Assembly: GCA_039029275.1 (NCBI GenBank)
Contig: JBCCGL010000004.1
Span: 304,215 to 368,214, forward strand
Length of the DNA stretch: 64,000 bases
Direction: 5' to 3'
Source of the DNA: JBCCGL01 sp039029275
GTDB taxonomy: Bacteria; Pseudomonadota; Gammaproteobacteria; JBCCGL01
Positions 51,439 through 60,351 of this stretch are shown here, piece by piece (within the stretch, counting starts at the first letter, position 1; the number at the start of each line of letters is the position of its first letter). The notes beneath the pieces were generated by a model. It saw only the letters and a program-made list of their open reading frames with translations, was not told the DNA's origin and did not search any database. The position numbers and the translations under genes are program-made.

Positions 51439-52365
51439 ATGTCGGCAATCATCATCACCTGCGCGGTCACCGGTTCGATCCATACGCCGACAATGTCACC
51501 GCATTTGCCAATCACACCTGAACAAATCGCGGATGAAGGTATCGCTGCGGCAAACGCGGGTGCCGCTATTTTGCATTTGCATGTGCGCGATCCAGAAGAC
51601 GGACGACCGTCAGCCGACCCGGCTCTTTTCAGTGACGTGCTCGCGCGCATAAAACCGCGATGCGATGCTGTCGCGAACATCACCACGGGCGGCAGCGCCA
51701 TGATGACGCTGGACGAGCGCCTCGCGGGGCCAATGCGTGTAGCGCCGGAAATGTGCTCGCTCAACCTTGGTTCGATGAACTTCGGCTTGTTTCCGGCGGC
51801 AAATAAATATCAGGACTGGCGCTACGATTGGGAACAGCCGTTCCTCGAAGGGACGCGCGATATGATTTTCAAGAATACCTTCGCCGACATCGAAACGATC
51901 TTCTCGCGCATGGGTGAGGAGCGTGGCGCACGTTTCGAATTTGAATGCTACGACGTCGGGCATATTTACACGCTCGCGCATTTTGTCGATCGCGGCCTGG
52001 TTGCAGCGCCCCTGTTTATCCAGTTCGTATTTGGCGTCCTCGGTGGTATCGGAGCGGATATCGACAACCTCGTGCATATGAAACGCACCTGCGACAAACT
52101 GTTTGGTGATGACTACCTGTTTTCCGTGCTTGCAGCCGGCCGTCATCAAATTCCATTAACCACAGCTGCGGCCTCGATGGGAGGCCACGTACGCGTGGGG
52201 CTGGAGGACAGCATCTACATCGGAAAGGGCGAACTCGCGCGAAGCAACGCGGACCAGGTCCGCAAGATCCGAAGCATTGCCGAAAACCTCGGACGCGAGG
52301 TGGCGACGCCCGATCAGGCACGCGCTCTGCTCCAACTCAAAGGCACGCAAAACACCGCGTTTTAA
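51439..52365 (+). CDS. Beta-keto acid cleavage enzyme (BKACE, DUF849)
   Basis: A 308-residue TIM-barrel enzyme with zinc ligands in ILHLHVRDPEDGRPS and the later AGRHQIPLTTAAASMGGHVRVGLEDSIY, as in the BKACE family. BKACE condenses a beta-keto acid with acetyl-CoA and releases acetoacetate plus a new acyl-CoA (Kce and relatives). Ends two bases before the GNAT start. It opens a three-gene set with an acyltransferase and an HDAC-like amidohydrolase. Confidence 0.88.
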   Translation: MSAIIITCAVTGSIHTPTMSPHLPITPEQIADEGIAAANAGAAILHLHVRDPEDGRPSADPALFSDVLARIKPRCDAVANITTGGSAMMTLDERLAGPMRVAPEMCSLNLGSMNFGLFPAANKYQDWRYDWEQPFLEGTRDMIFKNTFADIETIFSRMGEERGARFEFECYDVGHIYTLAHFVDRGLVAAPLFIQFVFGVLGGIGADIDNLVHMKRTCDKLFGDDYLFSVLAAGRHQIPLTTAAASMGGHVRVGLEDSIYIGKGELARSNADQVRKIRSIAENLGREVATPDQARALLQLKGTQNTAF

Positions 52366-52367
52366 CA

Positions 52368-52868
52368 GTGAGCACGACGGACAAAATCAAAATTCGCAAC
52401 GCGGGCGAGCCGGATATTGCCGCGATGTTCGCATTATTGACCGCGTTTGCACGTGAACTCGGTGAGCCAACGCATTTTCACAGCAGCGAGGAAGCGATGC
52501 GTAAATACGGGTTTGGTGAGTCACCGCTCTTCTGTGCAGCGCTGGCCGAACGCGAGAGCTCGGCGCTTGGCTTATGCGTCTATTTTTCTGAGTTTTCAAC
52601 TTGGCGGGGAAAACCCGGTGTCTACATTCAGGATATTTATGTGCACCCGGAACAACGCAAAGACGGACTGGGCAGGCGTCTGCTCGAACACGCATTGCAC
52701 GATGCGAACGCCTGTTGGGGTGCGCAGTATCTGCGCTTGGCTGTTCACACGCACAACGAATCGGCGATCCGTTTTTACCAAAGTCTGGGAATGTCGTTGG
52801 ACGCGGAAAATCACATCATGGTTCTCGATCCTGAAACGACCATGTCCATTGTGGCTGGAGAGAAATGA
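52368..52868 (+). CDS. GNAT-family N-acetyltransferase
   Basis: A 166-residue protein starting at GTG 52368, two nt after BKACE. The acetyl-CoA-binding motif A is VHPEQRKDGLGRRLLEHA, followed by the Asn-rich NESAIRFYQSLGM motif B. Acceptor substrate unknown; amine acetylation fits the neighbouring acetyl-amide hydrolase. Confidence 0.82.
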   Translation: MSTTDKIKIRNAGEPDIAAMFALLTAFARELGEPTHFHSSEEAMRKYGFGESPLFCAALAERESSALGLCVYFSEFSTWRGKPGVYIQDIYVHPEQRKDGLGRRLLEHALHDANACWGAQYLRLAVHTHNESAIRFYQSLGMSLDAENHIMVLDPETTMSIVAGEK

Positions 52869-53887
52869 AAGCGGTCTACCACCCTGCACAGCGCGCGCAT
52901 TACCCGCGCAACTTTTTATCCAGCGGGGCGCCTCGGACCAATCCCGAACAGCCCGAGCGTATCGATGCCCTGCTGCAAGGCGCCACAGCAGCAGGCTGTG
53001 AGTGTATTGAGCCGGATGATTTTGGTCTGGCACCGATTGCGGCCGTTCACTCGCCTGAGTACATCGATTTCCTCGCGCACATTCACACCCGTTGGCAACG
53101 AATCGAGGGTGCCTCTGAGGAAGTGGTCCCGAACGTCCACCCCAATCGCGACCCCGACGCTGGCTATCCCAAATCTGCGGTCGGACAAGCCGGATTTCAC
53201 ATGTACGACACCAGCTGCCCAGTGTCGGCGGATACGTTTGAGTCGGCGCGCTGGAGCGCGAACAGTGCACTGCACGCAGCCCGTTTACTGCACGAAGGCG
53301 AGCGCAACACCTACGCCCTTTGTCGACCACCGGGCCACCACGCCTCGCGCGATCAGGCCGGTGGATTCTGCTACTTCAACAACAGCGCAATCGCGGCGCA
53401 GTGGTTGCGCGATCAGGGCTGGCGGACTGCGATCATTGATGTCGACCTGCACCACGGCAACGGCACGCAGTCCATTTTCTACACTCGCGACGACGTGCTG
53501 ACGGTGTCAATCCACGCCGATCCGATCCGCTACTACCCGTTTTACTGGGGCCACGCCAACGAACGCGGTGCGGGCGCAGGCGAGGGATACAATCTGAACC
53601 TGCCGTTAGCACGACAGTCCGGCGACGAGCCTTACCTCGCCGCCATAGCGACAGGAATGGCGCGCATTGCATCGTTTGCACCCGACGTTGTAATTGTTGC
53701 GCTGGGGCTGGATGCGTCGGTTCACGATCCGTTTGCGGGTTTGGCGGTGACGACCCGTGGCTTCGAGCAGGCGGGAGAGCTGTGCTCGTCTTTGGCTGTC
53801 CCGATATTGCTGGTGCAGGAAGGTGGATATCTGTGCCCGGAACTCAGCGATAACCTCACAGCCTTTCTGACCGGTTGCGGCGTCTGA
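52865..53887 (+). CDS. Histone deacetylase-family / acetylpolyamine amidohydrolase-like protein
   Basis: A 340-residue zinc amidohydrolase overlapping the GNAT stop by 4 nt. The HDAC core is visible: RPPGHHASRDQAGGFCYFNN (catalytic His pair), DVDLHHGNGTQ (zinc Asp/His) and ALGLDASVHDP (zinc Asp). It should deacylate an N-acyl amine, perhaps acetylpolyamine. Together with the GNAT next to it, it could be a matched add-and-remove acetylation pair; alternatively it hydrolyses an amide in the catabolic route of BKACE. Confidence 0.85.
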   Translation: MKAVYHPAQRAHYPRNFLSSGAPRTNPEQPERIDALLQGATAAGCECIEPDDFGLAPIAAVHSPEYIDFLAHIHTRWQRIEGASEEVVPNVHPNRDPDAGYPKSAVGQAGFHMYDTSCPVSADTFESARWSANSALHAARLLHEGERNTYALCRPPGHHASRDQAGGFCYFNNSAIAAQWLRDQGWRTAIIDVDLHHGNGTQSIFYTRDDVLTVSIHADPIRYYPFYWGHANERGAGAGEGYNLNLPLARQSGDEPYLAAIATGMARIASFAPDVVIVALGLDASVHDPFAGLAVTTRGFEQAGELCSSLAVPILLVQEGGYLCPELSDNLTAFLTGCGV

Positions 53888-53910
53888 TCTGCCGCTTCGC
53901 GGAATCCTAT

Positions 53911-53926
53911 ACTTGTATATACAAGT
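53911..53926. promoter_or_regulatory. HutC operator upstream of hutI
   Basis: ACTTGTATATACAAGT, a perfect 16-bp palindrome, with TATACT (53908-53913) overlapping as the -10 of a plus-strand promoter. Its core is identical to the site upstream of hutF (44346-44359). Confidence 0.9.
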
Positions 53927-53968
53927 GTGATTTAATTCGCGGGCATTGACTGTATCCGCGAACTACTG

Positions 53969-55210
53969 ATGCCCGAGCCCGTCCCAACAAGCAGCGATAC
54001 TCTGTGGCACAACGCCCGCATAGCAACGCTTCGCGAACACAGCGACCAACCGTTTGGGCTCTGTGAAGACGCGGCGGTCGCCGTGCGCGATGGAAAAATC
54101 AGCTGGATTGGCGCGAACACCGATGTACCCGACGAATTGCGCGAAAACTCCAAAAACGTTGTTGACTGCCAGGGCTATTTAGTCACGCCGGGATTGATCG
54201 ACTGTCACTCGCATGTGGTTTATGGCGGCAATCGCGCCCGTGAATTTGAGATGCGCTTGCACGGTGCAGGCTACGAAGACATCGCGCGCGCCGGAGGTGG
54301 CATAGTGTCCACTGTCAAAGCCACTCGCGAAGCCAGCTACCGCGAACTGCTCGAACAATCGTTGCCGCGCGTCGCCGGCCTCCTGAATGAGGGCGTCACC
54401 ACGCTCGAGATCAAGTCCGGTTACGGGTTGAACATCGAAGATGAAATCAAGATGCTCTGCGTTGCGCGCGACCTTGGCGACGAATTGCCCGTGACTGTGG
54501 TCACAAGTTTTCTCGGGGCTCACGCAACCCCACCGGAATTTGCCGGCCGCGAGGACGCGTATATCGATCTGGTATGCGATCAAATGTTGTCGGCAGTTGT
54601 GCGCGAAAATCTCGCCGATGCTGTCGATGGCTTTTGCGAGGGCATCGCGTTTTCACCCGAGCAAATATCGCGGGTGTTCGACGCCGCCGCCGCCCACGGT
54701 CTGCCGATAAAGCTGCACGCCGAACAGCTAAGCGATCTCAAAGGCGCAGTCATGGCCGCCGAGCGCGGAGCGCTCTCGGTCGATCATATCGAATATTTGG
54801 ACCCCGGCGATGTTGCGGTTCTGGCCCAAAACGGCACCGTTGCGGTGCTCCTTCCGGGAGCATTTTACTGCCTGCGCGAAACCCAGTTGCCGCCGATTGA
54901 TGCCCTGCGCGAACACGACGTGCCAATGGCGATTGCCAGCGACAGCAATCCCGGCAGTTCGCCTGTGGGGTCACTTTTGCTGATGCTTAACATGGCCTGT
55001 ACCCTGTTTCGTCTCACACCCGAAGAGGCGCTCGCCGGTGTCACCCGCAACGCCGCCAAAGCCCTGGGTTTGCAGGAAAGCATCGGCACTTTGGAAATCG
55101 GCAAGCAGGCGGACATGGTCCTTTGGCGTGCACACGAACCTGCTGAATTGAGCTACCGCATCGGCAGCAACCCCTGTTTGAAAGTCATGCACAAAGGCAT
55201 TGAACGATGA
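53969..55210 (+). CDS. hutI: Imidazolonepropionase
   Basis: A 413-residue amidohydrolase with metal motif DCHSHVVYGGNRA and the HutI blocks FLGAHATPPEF, KLHAEQLSD, and DSNPGSSP. It opens imidazolone propionate to formiminoglutamate. Overlaps hutC by 4 nt. ATG 53969 follows the HutC operator by 42 nt. Confidence 0.95.
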   Translation: MPEPVPTSSDTLWHNARIATLREHSDQPFGLCEDAAVAVRDGKISWIGANTDVPDELRENSKNVVDCQGYLVTPGLIDCHSHVVYGGNRAREFEMRLHGAGYEDIARAGGGIVSTVKATREASYRELLEQSLPRVAGLLNEGVTTLEIKSGYGLNIEDEIKMLCVARDLGDELPVTVVTSFLGAHATPPEFAGREDAYIDLVCDQMLSAVVRENLADAVDGFCEGIAFSPEQISRVFDAAAAHGLPIKLHAEQLSDLKGAVMAAERGALSVDHIEYLDPGDVAVLAQNGTVAVLLPGAFYCLRETQLPPIDALREHDVPMAIASDSNPGSSPVGSLLLMLNMACTLFRLTPEEALAGVTRNAAKALGLQESIGTLEIGKQADMVLWRAHEPAELSYRIGSNPCLKVMHKGIER

Positions 55211-55947
55211 GCCTATCTTTGAAGGGGTCTGCCCCCTTAAACACCGCAAGTTTGCCGCTGTATCTGCAAATCAAGAATGCCATTCTCGAAAAAGTGCGCA
55301 GCGGCGAGTGGCAGCCGGGGCAGAAAATTCCGTCTGAAAATCAACTCGCCGAGGATCTTGGTGCCAGCCGAATGACAATTAACCGCCCCTTGCGCGAATT
55401 GACCGCAGAGGGAGTGCTTAAGCGTGTCCACGGTCTTGGCACTTTTGTCGCTGAACCTCCACGTCGCGCCAGCCTGATCGAACTCAAACCGATTGAAGTC
55501 GAGATCGCCGAGCAGGGAAAGTCGCACAGGCACGAGGTTCAGTCGCTGGTTGAAATCAAGGCCAAGCAGGCACTCGCCGAACGCATGAATCTGCTCGCGG
55601 GCGATACCTTGTTCCACATCGTTGTTGTGCACTTTCAGGACGGCGTACCCATCCAGATTGAAAGCCGGCATGTAAACCCCGCCATCGTCCCGCTTTTTAT
55701 CCGGGTCGATTTCACTGACATCACACCGTCGCAGTACCTGATTGACCAGGTCCGGCCGGATCGTCTGGAGCACGTAGTACAGGCGATCATGCCCGACGAG
55801 TACATGGCGCGACGCCTGTCGATCCCTGTCACTGAGCCGTGCTTGCGGCTGAATCGACGCACGTGGAAAGGCGACGATATCGTGACCGACGTGTCGCTGG
55901 TATACCCGAGCAGTCGCTACGATCTGGGAGCGCAGTTTGATGGTTAA
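55207..55947 (+). CDS. hutC: Histidine utilisation repressor
   Basis: A 246-residue GntR/HutC-type repressor: winged HTH at about 18-84 (KIPSENQLAEDLGASRMTINRPLRELTAEGVLKRVHGLGTF) and UTRA ligand domain after about 95. It binds urocanate-responsive sites like the two palindromes in this window, so it is autoregulated. Overlaps hutI by 4 nt and the PhyH gene by 8 nt. Confidence 0.93.
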   Translation: MSLSLKGSAPLNTASLPLYLQIKNAILEKVRSGEWQPGQKIPSENQLAEDLGASRMTINRPLRELTAEGVLKRVHGLGTFVAEPPRRASLIELKPIEVEIAEQGKSHRHEVQSLVEIKAKQALAERMNLLAGDTLFHIVVVHFQDGVPIQIESRHVNPAIVPLFIRVDFTDITPSQYLIDQVRPDRLEHVVQAIMPDEYMARRLSIPVTEPCLRLNRRTWKGDDIVTDVSLVYPSSRYDLGAQFDG

Positions 55948-56785
55948 GTCCGCCGTAATCTCCGATGCCGACGTCAACGCGTTTCAGCAGGACGGCACTG
56001 TTTGCCTGCGCGGGGCGTTCACCAACTGGATCGATACGCTGCGAGCGGGTCGGGACCGGCACCTGCAACAACCCAGCGACAGCGCGCTGACGCACCAATC
56101 CGACGATCTCACCGGCGTGTTCATCGAGGACTTTTGCTGCTGGGAACGAATCCCTGAGTACACCGATTTCGTTCGCAACTCGCCGCTTGGGGAAATCGCC
56201 GCCAGGCTAATGCGATCACAGTCTGCCCAGTTTTTTCACGATCATTTGCTGCACAAAGAGGCGTCTTCCGGCGTGCCTACGCCGTGGCATCAGGATATGC
56301 CGTTCTACTGCGTGAGCGGCACACAAACCGTCAGTTTATGGGTTCCACTCGATGCACGCGAACAGCAAGTGTCGCTGCGCCTCGCGGCCGGCAGCCATCG
56401 CCTGCCGAAGGAAATTCGACCCACGAGTTGGTCAACCAACGAGAGCTTTTACGCCGACGACAGTCAGTTTATGGACATCCCCGACGTCGACAACAGCGAC
56501 TTTGAGATTCGCGAATGGGCGGTCGAACCGGGCGATGCGGTCGCGTTTGACTTTCGCACTCTGCACGGCGCAAACGCCAACACGCGCGGAAATTTGAGCA
56601 GTACCGTTTCCTTTCGGCTGGTTGGCGACGATGCCACCTACCGCGATCGTGGTGCACGCACCTCGCCCAATTTTCCCGACATCAACCAAACAACCGGCGA
56701 ACGTCTTCGCGAAGACTGGTTCCCGGTCATCTTTTCAATGGGGTCAGACTCGATTGAAAAAAGGACCAGAACGCATGAGTACTAA
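55940..56785 (+). CDS. Phytanoyl-CoA dioxygenase-family oxygenase within the hut operon
   Basis: A 281-residue 2-oxoglutarate/Fe(II) enzyme (ATG 55940; TTG 55937 is the alternative). The iron site is His117-x-Asp119 in PTPWHQDMPF and distal His209 in TLHGAN, with Arg in FRLVGDD binding 2-oxoglutarate, so it should be active. It overlaps hutC by 8 nt and hutU by 11 nt and so is fully inside the hut operon. No such enzyme belongs to the known histidine pathway. Substrate could be histidine, urocanate or an imidazole derivative; this is inference. Confidence 0.82.
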   Translation: MVKSAVISDADVNAFQQDGTVCLRGAFTNWIDTLRAGRDRHLQQPSDSALTHQSDDLTGVFIEDFCCWERIPEYTDFVRNSPLGEIAARLMRSQSAQFFHDHLLHKEASSGVPTPWHQDMPFYCVSGTQTVSLWVPLDAREQQVSLRLAAGSHRLPKEIRPTSWSTNESFYADDSQFMDIPDVDNSDFEIREWAVEPGDAVAFDFRTLHGANANTRGNLSSTVSFRLVGDDATYRDRGARTSPNFPDINQTTGERLREDWFPVIFSMGSDSIEKRTRTHEY

Positions 56786-58451
56786 AACCCGACGCGACCC
56801 GTCACGAAAAATCCGCGCGCCACGCGGGCCCGAACTGACCTGCAAGAGCTGGTTGACCGAAGCGCCGTATCGCATGATCCAGAACAACCTCGACCCGGAG
56901 GTAGCGGAGCGCCCGGAAGAACTTGTCGTGTACGGCGGTATCGGTCGCGCCGCGCGCAACTGGGAGTGCTTTGACCAGATTCTGGACACGCTGAAAAACC
57001 TGAACGACGACGAAAGTCTCTGCGTTCAGTCCGGAAAACCCGTGGGCGTTTTTAAAACTCACCCCGACGCGCCGCGCGTGCTGATCGCCAACTCGAACCT
57101 CGTTCCGGCGTGGTCGAACTGGGAGCACTTCAATGAGTTGGATCAAAAAGACCTGATGATGTTCGGGCAGATGACGGCGGGATCCTGGATCTACATCGGT
57201 TCGCAGGGAATTGTTCAAGGGACCTACGAAACCTTTGTCGAAGCAGGCCGCCAGCACTTCAACGGCGACCCCAAAGGCAAGTGGATTTTGACCGCCGGCC
57301 TTGGCGGTATGGGCGGCGCACAGCCGCTGGCCGCGACAATGGCCGGGTTCTCAATGATTGCGATTGAGTGCGACCAAACGCGGATAGATTTTCGACTCGG
57401 CAACCGCTACCTCGACACCAGCGCGCCGACGGTTGAAAAAGCGCTGGAAATCATCGAGGCCGCACACGCCGACGGCAAAGCGATCTCGGTAGGCGTGCCC
57501 GGCAACGCGGCCGAGATTCTGCCGCAGATGATCAATGACGGGATCAAACCCGACCTGGTCACCGATCAAACCTCGGCGCACGATCCCGTCAACGGCTACC
57601 TGCCGATTGGCTGGTCGGTCGAACAGTGGCGCGAAGAGGCCGAGGCGAACCCAGCCAATGTGGCCAACTCGGCACGTGACTCAATGGCGGTTCACGTGCA
57701 AGCCATGCTCGATTTTCATGCGCAGGGCATCCCGACCGTTGACTACGGCAACAATATTCGGCAGGAGGCCAAAGACCGCGGCGTGGCTGACGCGTTCGAT
57801 TTTCCTGGCTTTGTGCCGGCCTACATTCGACCGCTTTTTTGCCGGGGTGTTGGTCCGTTCCGCTGGGTGGCTCTGTCCGGCGACCCGGACGACATCTACA
57901 AAACCGACGCCAAGGTCAAAGAGCTGATTCCGGACGATCCGCACCTGCACAACTGGCTCGATATGGCACAGGAGCGCATTGAATTTCAGGGCCTGCCTTC
58001 GCGCATTTGCTGGGTCGGATTGGGCGATCGCGACCGTCTGGGACTGGCGTTCAACGAGATGGTCAAATCGGGCGAGTTGAAGGCGCCGGTCGTCATCGGC
58101 CGCGACCACCTCGACTCCGGCTCGGTGGCCAGTCCCAACCGCGAAACCGAAGCGATGATCGACGGCTCCGATGCGGTATCAGACTGGGCTTTGCTCAACC
58201 TGCTGTTGAGCACATCGGGTGGTGCAACCTGGGTATCCTTTCACCACGGCGGCGGCGTTGGCATGGGCTACGCCCAGCACGCGGGCCTCGTGATTTGCTG
58301 CGATGGTACCGACGCGGCGGCCGCGCGCATCAAACGCGTCCTGTGGAACGACCCCGCCAGCGGGGTCATGCGCCACGCGGATGCGGGCTATGAGATCGCC
58401 AAAGCCTGCGCGCGCGAACACGGCCTTAACCTGCCCGCCATAGACCACTGA
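56775..58451 (+). CDS. hutU: Urocanate hydratase
   Basis: A 558-residue enzyme from ATG 56775 (AAGGA about ten bases upstream), the normal length. The NAD-binding GLGGMGGAQPLA and conserved LVTDQTSAHDPVNGYLP are present. It hydrates urocanate to imidazolone propionate. It overlaps the PhyH-family gene by 11 nt and is followed 3 nt later by hutD. Confidence 0.95.
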   Translation: MSTKTRRDPSRKIRAPRGPELTCKSWLTEAPYRMIQNNLDPEVAERPEELVVYGGIGRAARNWECFDQILDTLKNLNDDESLCVQSGKPVGVFKTHPDAPRVLIANSNLVPAWSNWEHFNELDQKDLMMFGQMTAGSWIYIGSQGIVQGTYETFVEAGRQHFNGDPKGKWILTAGLGGMGGAQPLAATMAGFSMIAIECDQTRIDFRLGNRYLDTSAPTVEKALEIIEAAHADGKAISVGVPGNAAEILPQMINDGIKPDLVTDQTSAHDPVNGYLPIGWSVEQWREEAEANPANVANSARDSMAVHVQAMLDFHAQGIPTVDYGNNIRQEAKDRGVADAFDFPGFVPAYIRPLFCRGVGPFRWVALSGDPDDIYKTDAKVKELIPDDPHLHNWLDMAQERIEFQGLPSRICWVGLGDRDRLGLAFNEMVKSGELKAPVVIGRDHLDSGSVASPNRETEAMIDGSDAVSDWALLNLLLSTSGGATWVSFHHGGGVGMGYAQHAGLVICCDGTDAAAARIKRVLWNDPASGVMRHADAGYEIAKACAREHGLNLPAIDH

Positions 58452-58454
58452 CAC

Positions 58455-59036
58455 GTGCAAAACATCGAGATCATTTCGCCGGATCAGTTCGTCGCGATGC
58501 CGTGGAAAAACGGTATGGGGCAAACCACCGAAATTGCCAGACGTCAGGCGGACGATTCTGACAATTTTATCTGGCGACTGAGCATCGCTGATGTCAGCCA
58601 GGACGGTCCCTTTTCCGCTTTTCCCGGGTATGACCGCACTTTGTTTCTGTTGCGCGGTAGCGGAATCACTTTAAGCCATAGTTCTGGGGATTTTAACGTG
58701 CTCGACAAGTCACTGCAGTTCGCCGAATTTCGCGGTGATCAGACCACAATGGCCACTTTGCACGACGGCCCCATTCAGGATTTCAACGTCATGGCGCTGC
58801 GCAGTCATTGCAGCGCTCAAGTGATGGCCTGCACCGACGGTGGACTCCGACGACTTCACAGCAATGCCGGCGAATGGCTGGTTTACGCTGTCTCGGGCTC
58901 ACCCAGAATTGCGTTCGACGGTTCGACTGCTGCCCAGATTCCCGAGAGCCATTTGGCCCGGTTCAAATCTGAGTCGGGGCGCGTTGGCGAACTGTCGGGT
59001 GGTCAATTTGTCGCAGTGAGTATTCACTATCACTAA
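58455..59036 (+). CDS. hutD: HutD family protein
   Basis: A 193-residue cupin-like protein from GTG 58455, 3 nt after hutU. The HutD pattern AMPWKNGMGQTTEIAR and GPFSAFPGYDRTLFLL is clear. HutD is thought to tune the level of histidine breakdown by binding formylglutamate or a related intermediate. Its presence confirms a full hut operon. Confidence 0.9.
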   Translation: MQNIEIISPDQFVAMPWKNGMGQTTEIARRQADDSDNFIWRLSIADVSQDGPFSAFPGYDRTLFLLRGSGITLSHSSGDFNVLDKSLQFAEFRGDQTTMATLHDGPIQDFNVMALRSHCSAQVMACTDGGLRRLHSNAGEWLVYAVSGSPRIAFDGSTAAQIPESHLARFKSESGRVGELSGGQFVAVSIHYH

Positions 59037-59046
59037 GGAGATAATT

Positions 59047-59448
59047 ATGCGGATAACGTGCGCCTTGCCTGCGTTAACAATTGCGCTGACGCTCTGTGCA
59101 GCATTGCCGGCCGCTGCGTCGGACACACCGCCCGCGCACGCGACCACACCCAATCAAACAGAGCTGCTAGCGATGATCAAAGGCAACTCATCGGTCGGGC
59201 ATTGGGCGGGAACGCCGTACAAGCAATTTTTCAACGCTAACGGTTCAACGCGCTACGACGAAGAGGGTCGACGCCCGTCGCAGGGTACCTGGCGCGTGGC
59301 AAGTGACGGAAAATACTGCTCCGTTTGGCCGCCGAGCAGTCGTGAAACATGCTATTCACTCGTGGTGGATGGGCGGGACATTTACTGGCAATCCGGCGAC
59401 AAGCATTACAAATCGACCGTTGTCGACGGCAACATTTTCCTGCAATAG
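59047..59448 (+). CDS. Small exported protein, unknown
   Basis: A 133-residue protein with a cleavable signal peptide (1-24, ending AAA) and a mature domain of beta-strand character with Trp-rich segments and two Cys in KYCSVWPPSSRETCYS that may form a disulfide. ATG follows AAGGAG closely. The pattern (small, Y-x-x-x-W, Cys pair) resembles DUF995-type periplasmic proteins, but I cannot name it. Located after hutD, 10 nt apart, so possibly in the same transcript. Confidence 0.72.
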   Translation: MRITCALPALTIALTLCAALPAAASDTPPAHATTPNQTELLAMIKGNSSVGHWAGTPYKQFFNANGSTRYDEEGRRPSQGTWRVASDGKYCSVWPPSSRETCYSLVVDGRDIYWQSGDKHYKSTVVDGNIFLQ

Positions 59449-59458
59449 CGAATCTGTG

Positions 59459-60244
59459 ATGACGCAAGACATCGACCGTATTGTGAATCGGGACGCGCAC
59501 CCGCTCAATGACATCAATTACCGAACGCGGTGCAAGGCTGCGCTTGATCGCGATGGCGTGCTGGTGTTGCCGGCGTTTTTAACCCAGGAAGGAATCGCGT
59601 CGATCCAGCGTGACGGCGAGCAAAATCGACACCTCGCTTACTACACCGCCAACACACACAATATTTATCTGAAGCCAAAAGACCCCGAATTGCCAGACGA
59701 GCACCCGCGCAATCGTGAGGTCGACTCCAGCAAGGGCTGCATAACAACTGATCAAATACCGGCAAGCTCAGCTCTTCACGCCCTCTACGAAGCGAAAATT
59801 TTTCGCAATTTTCTCTGCGCCGTACTCGGTGAAGACGCGCTGTTCGAATACGCAGACCCTTTGTCGTCGATTAATGTGCACTATGCGAGCGAAGGACAGG
59901 AGCTGGGGTGGCATTTTGACAATTCGTCATTCGCGATCACCCTCCTCGTGCAAAAACCACTGGATGGCGGCGAATTCGAATACGTAAAAGACGTGCGTGA
60001 TGCCAACGCCGGTGAAATGAACTACGCGCGCGCGGCTGAGATTCTCGACGGGGATATCGCGCCGCAACAACTCTCGATGGATGCGGGCACGCTGGTGTTG
60101 TTTCGTGGGCGTAACTCAATGCATCGGGTCACACCAACCGTTGGCGATATCACTCGAATGCTGGTCGTATTGGCCTACAACACCGAGCCGGGCGTTTCGC
60201 TATCCGAATCTGCTCGGATGACGTTTTATGGTCGCCTCGACTGA
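59459..60244 (+). CDS. 2-oxoglutarate/Fe(II) oxygenase, HalD/BesD-like family
   Basis: A 261-residue protein from ATG 59459. The block THNIYLKPKDPELPDEHPRNR, then WHFDNSSFAITLLVQ and FRGRNSMHRVTP, resembles the HalD/BesD lysine-halogenase family. Iron ligands here are His152, Asp154 and His222; true halogenases have Gly in place of the Asp, so this should be a hydroxylase, not a halogenase. It follows the small exported protein by 10 nt. Substrate is likely a free amino acid; histidine or lysine are guesses. Confidence 0.75.
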   Translation: MTQDIDRIVNRDAHPLNDINYRTRCKAALDRDGVLVLPAFLTQEGIASIQRDGEQNRHLAYYTANTHNIYLKPKDPELPDEHPRNREVDSSKGCITTDQIPASSALHALYEAKIFRNFLCAVLGEDALFEYADPLSSINVHYASEGQELGWHFDNSSFAITLLVQKPLDGGEFEYVKDVRDANAGEMNYARAAEILDGDIAPQQLSMDAGTLVLFRGRNSMHRVTPTVGDITRMLVVLAYNTEPGVSLSESARMTFYGRLD

Positions 60245-60351
60245 TTACATTGCTATTCAATACTTTGATTCGAGAAATCTGAACCACCACCGGGTGCCCT
60301 GATTAGCTGCACCTCACTTCACTTTCAAACTGCGCTGCCGTTAAATCGCAG

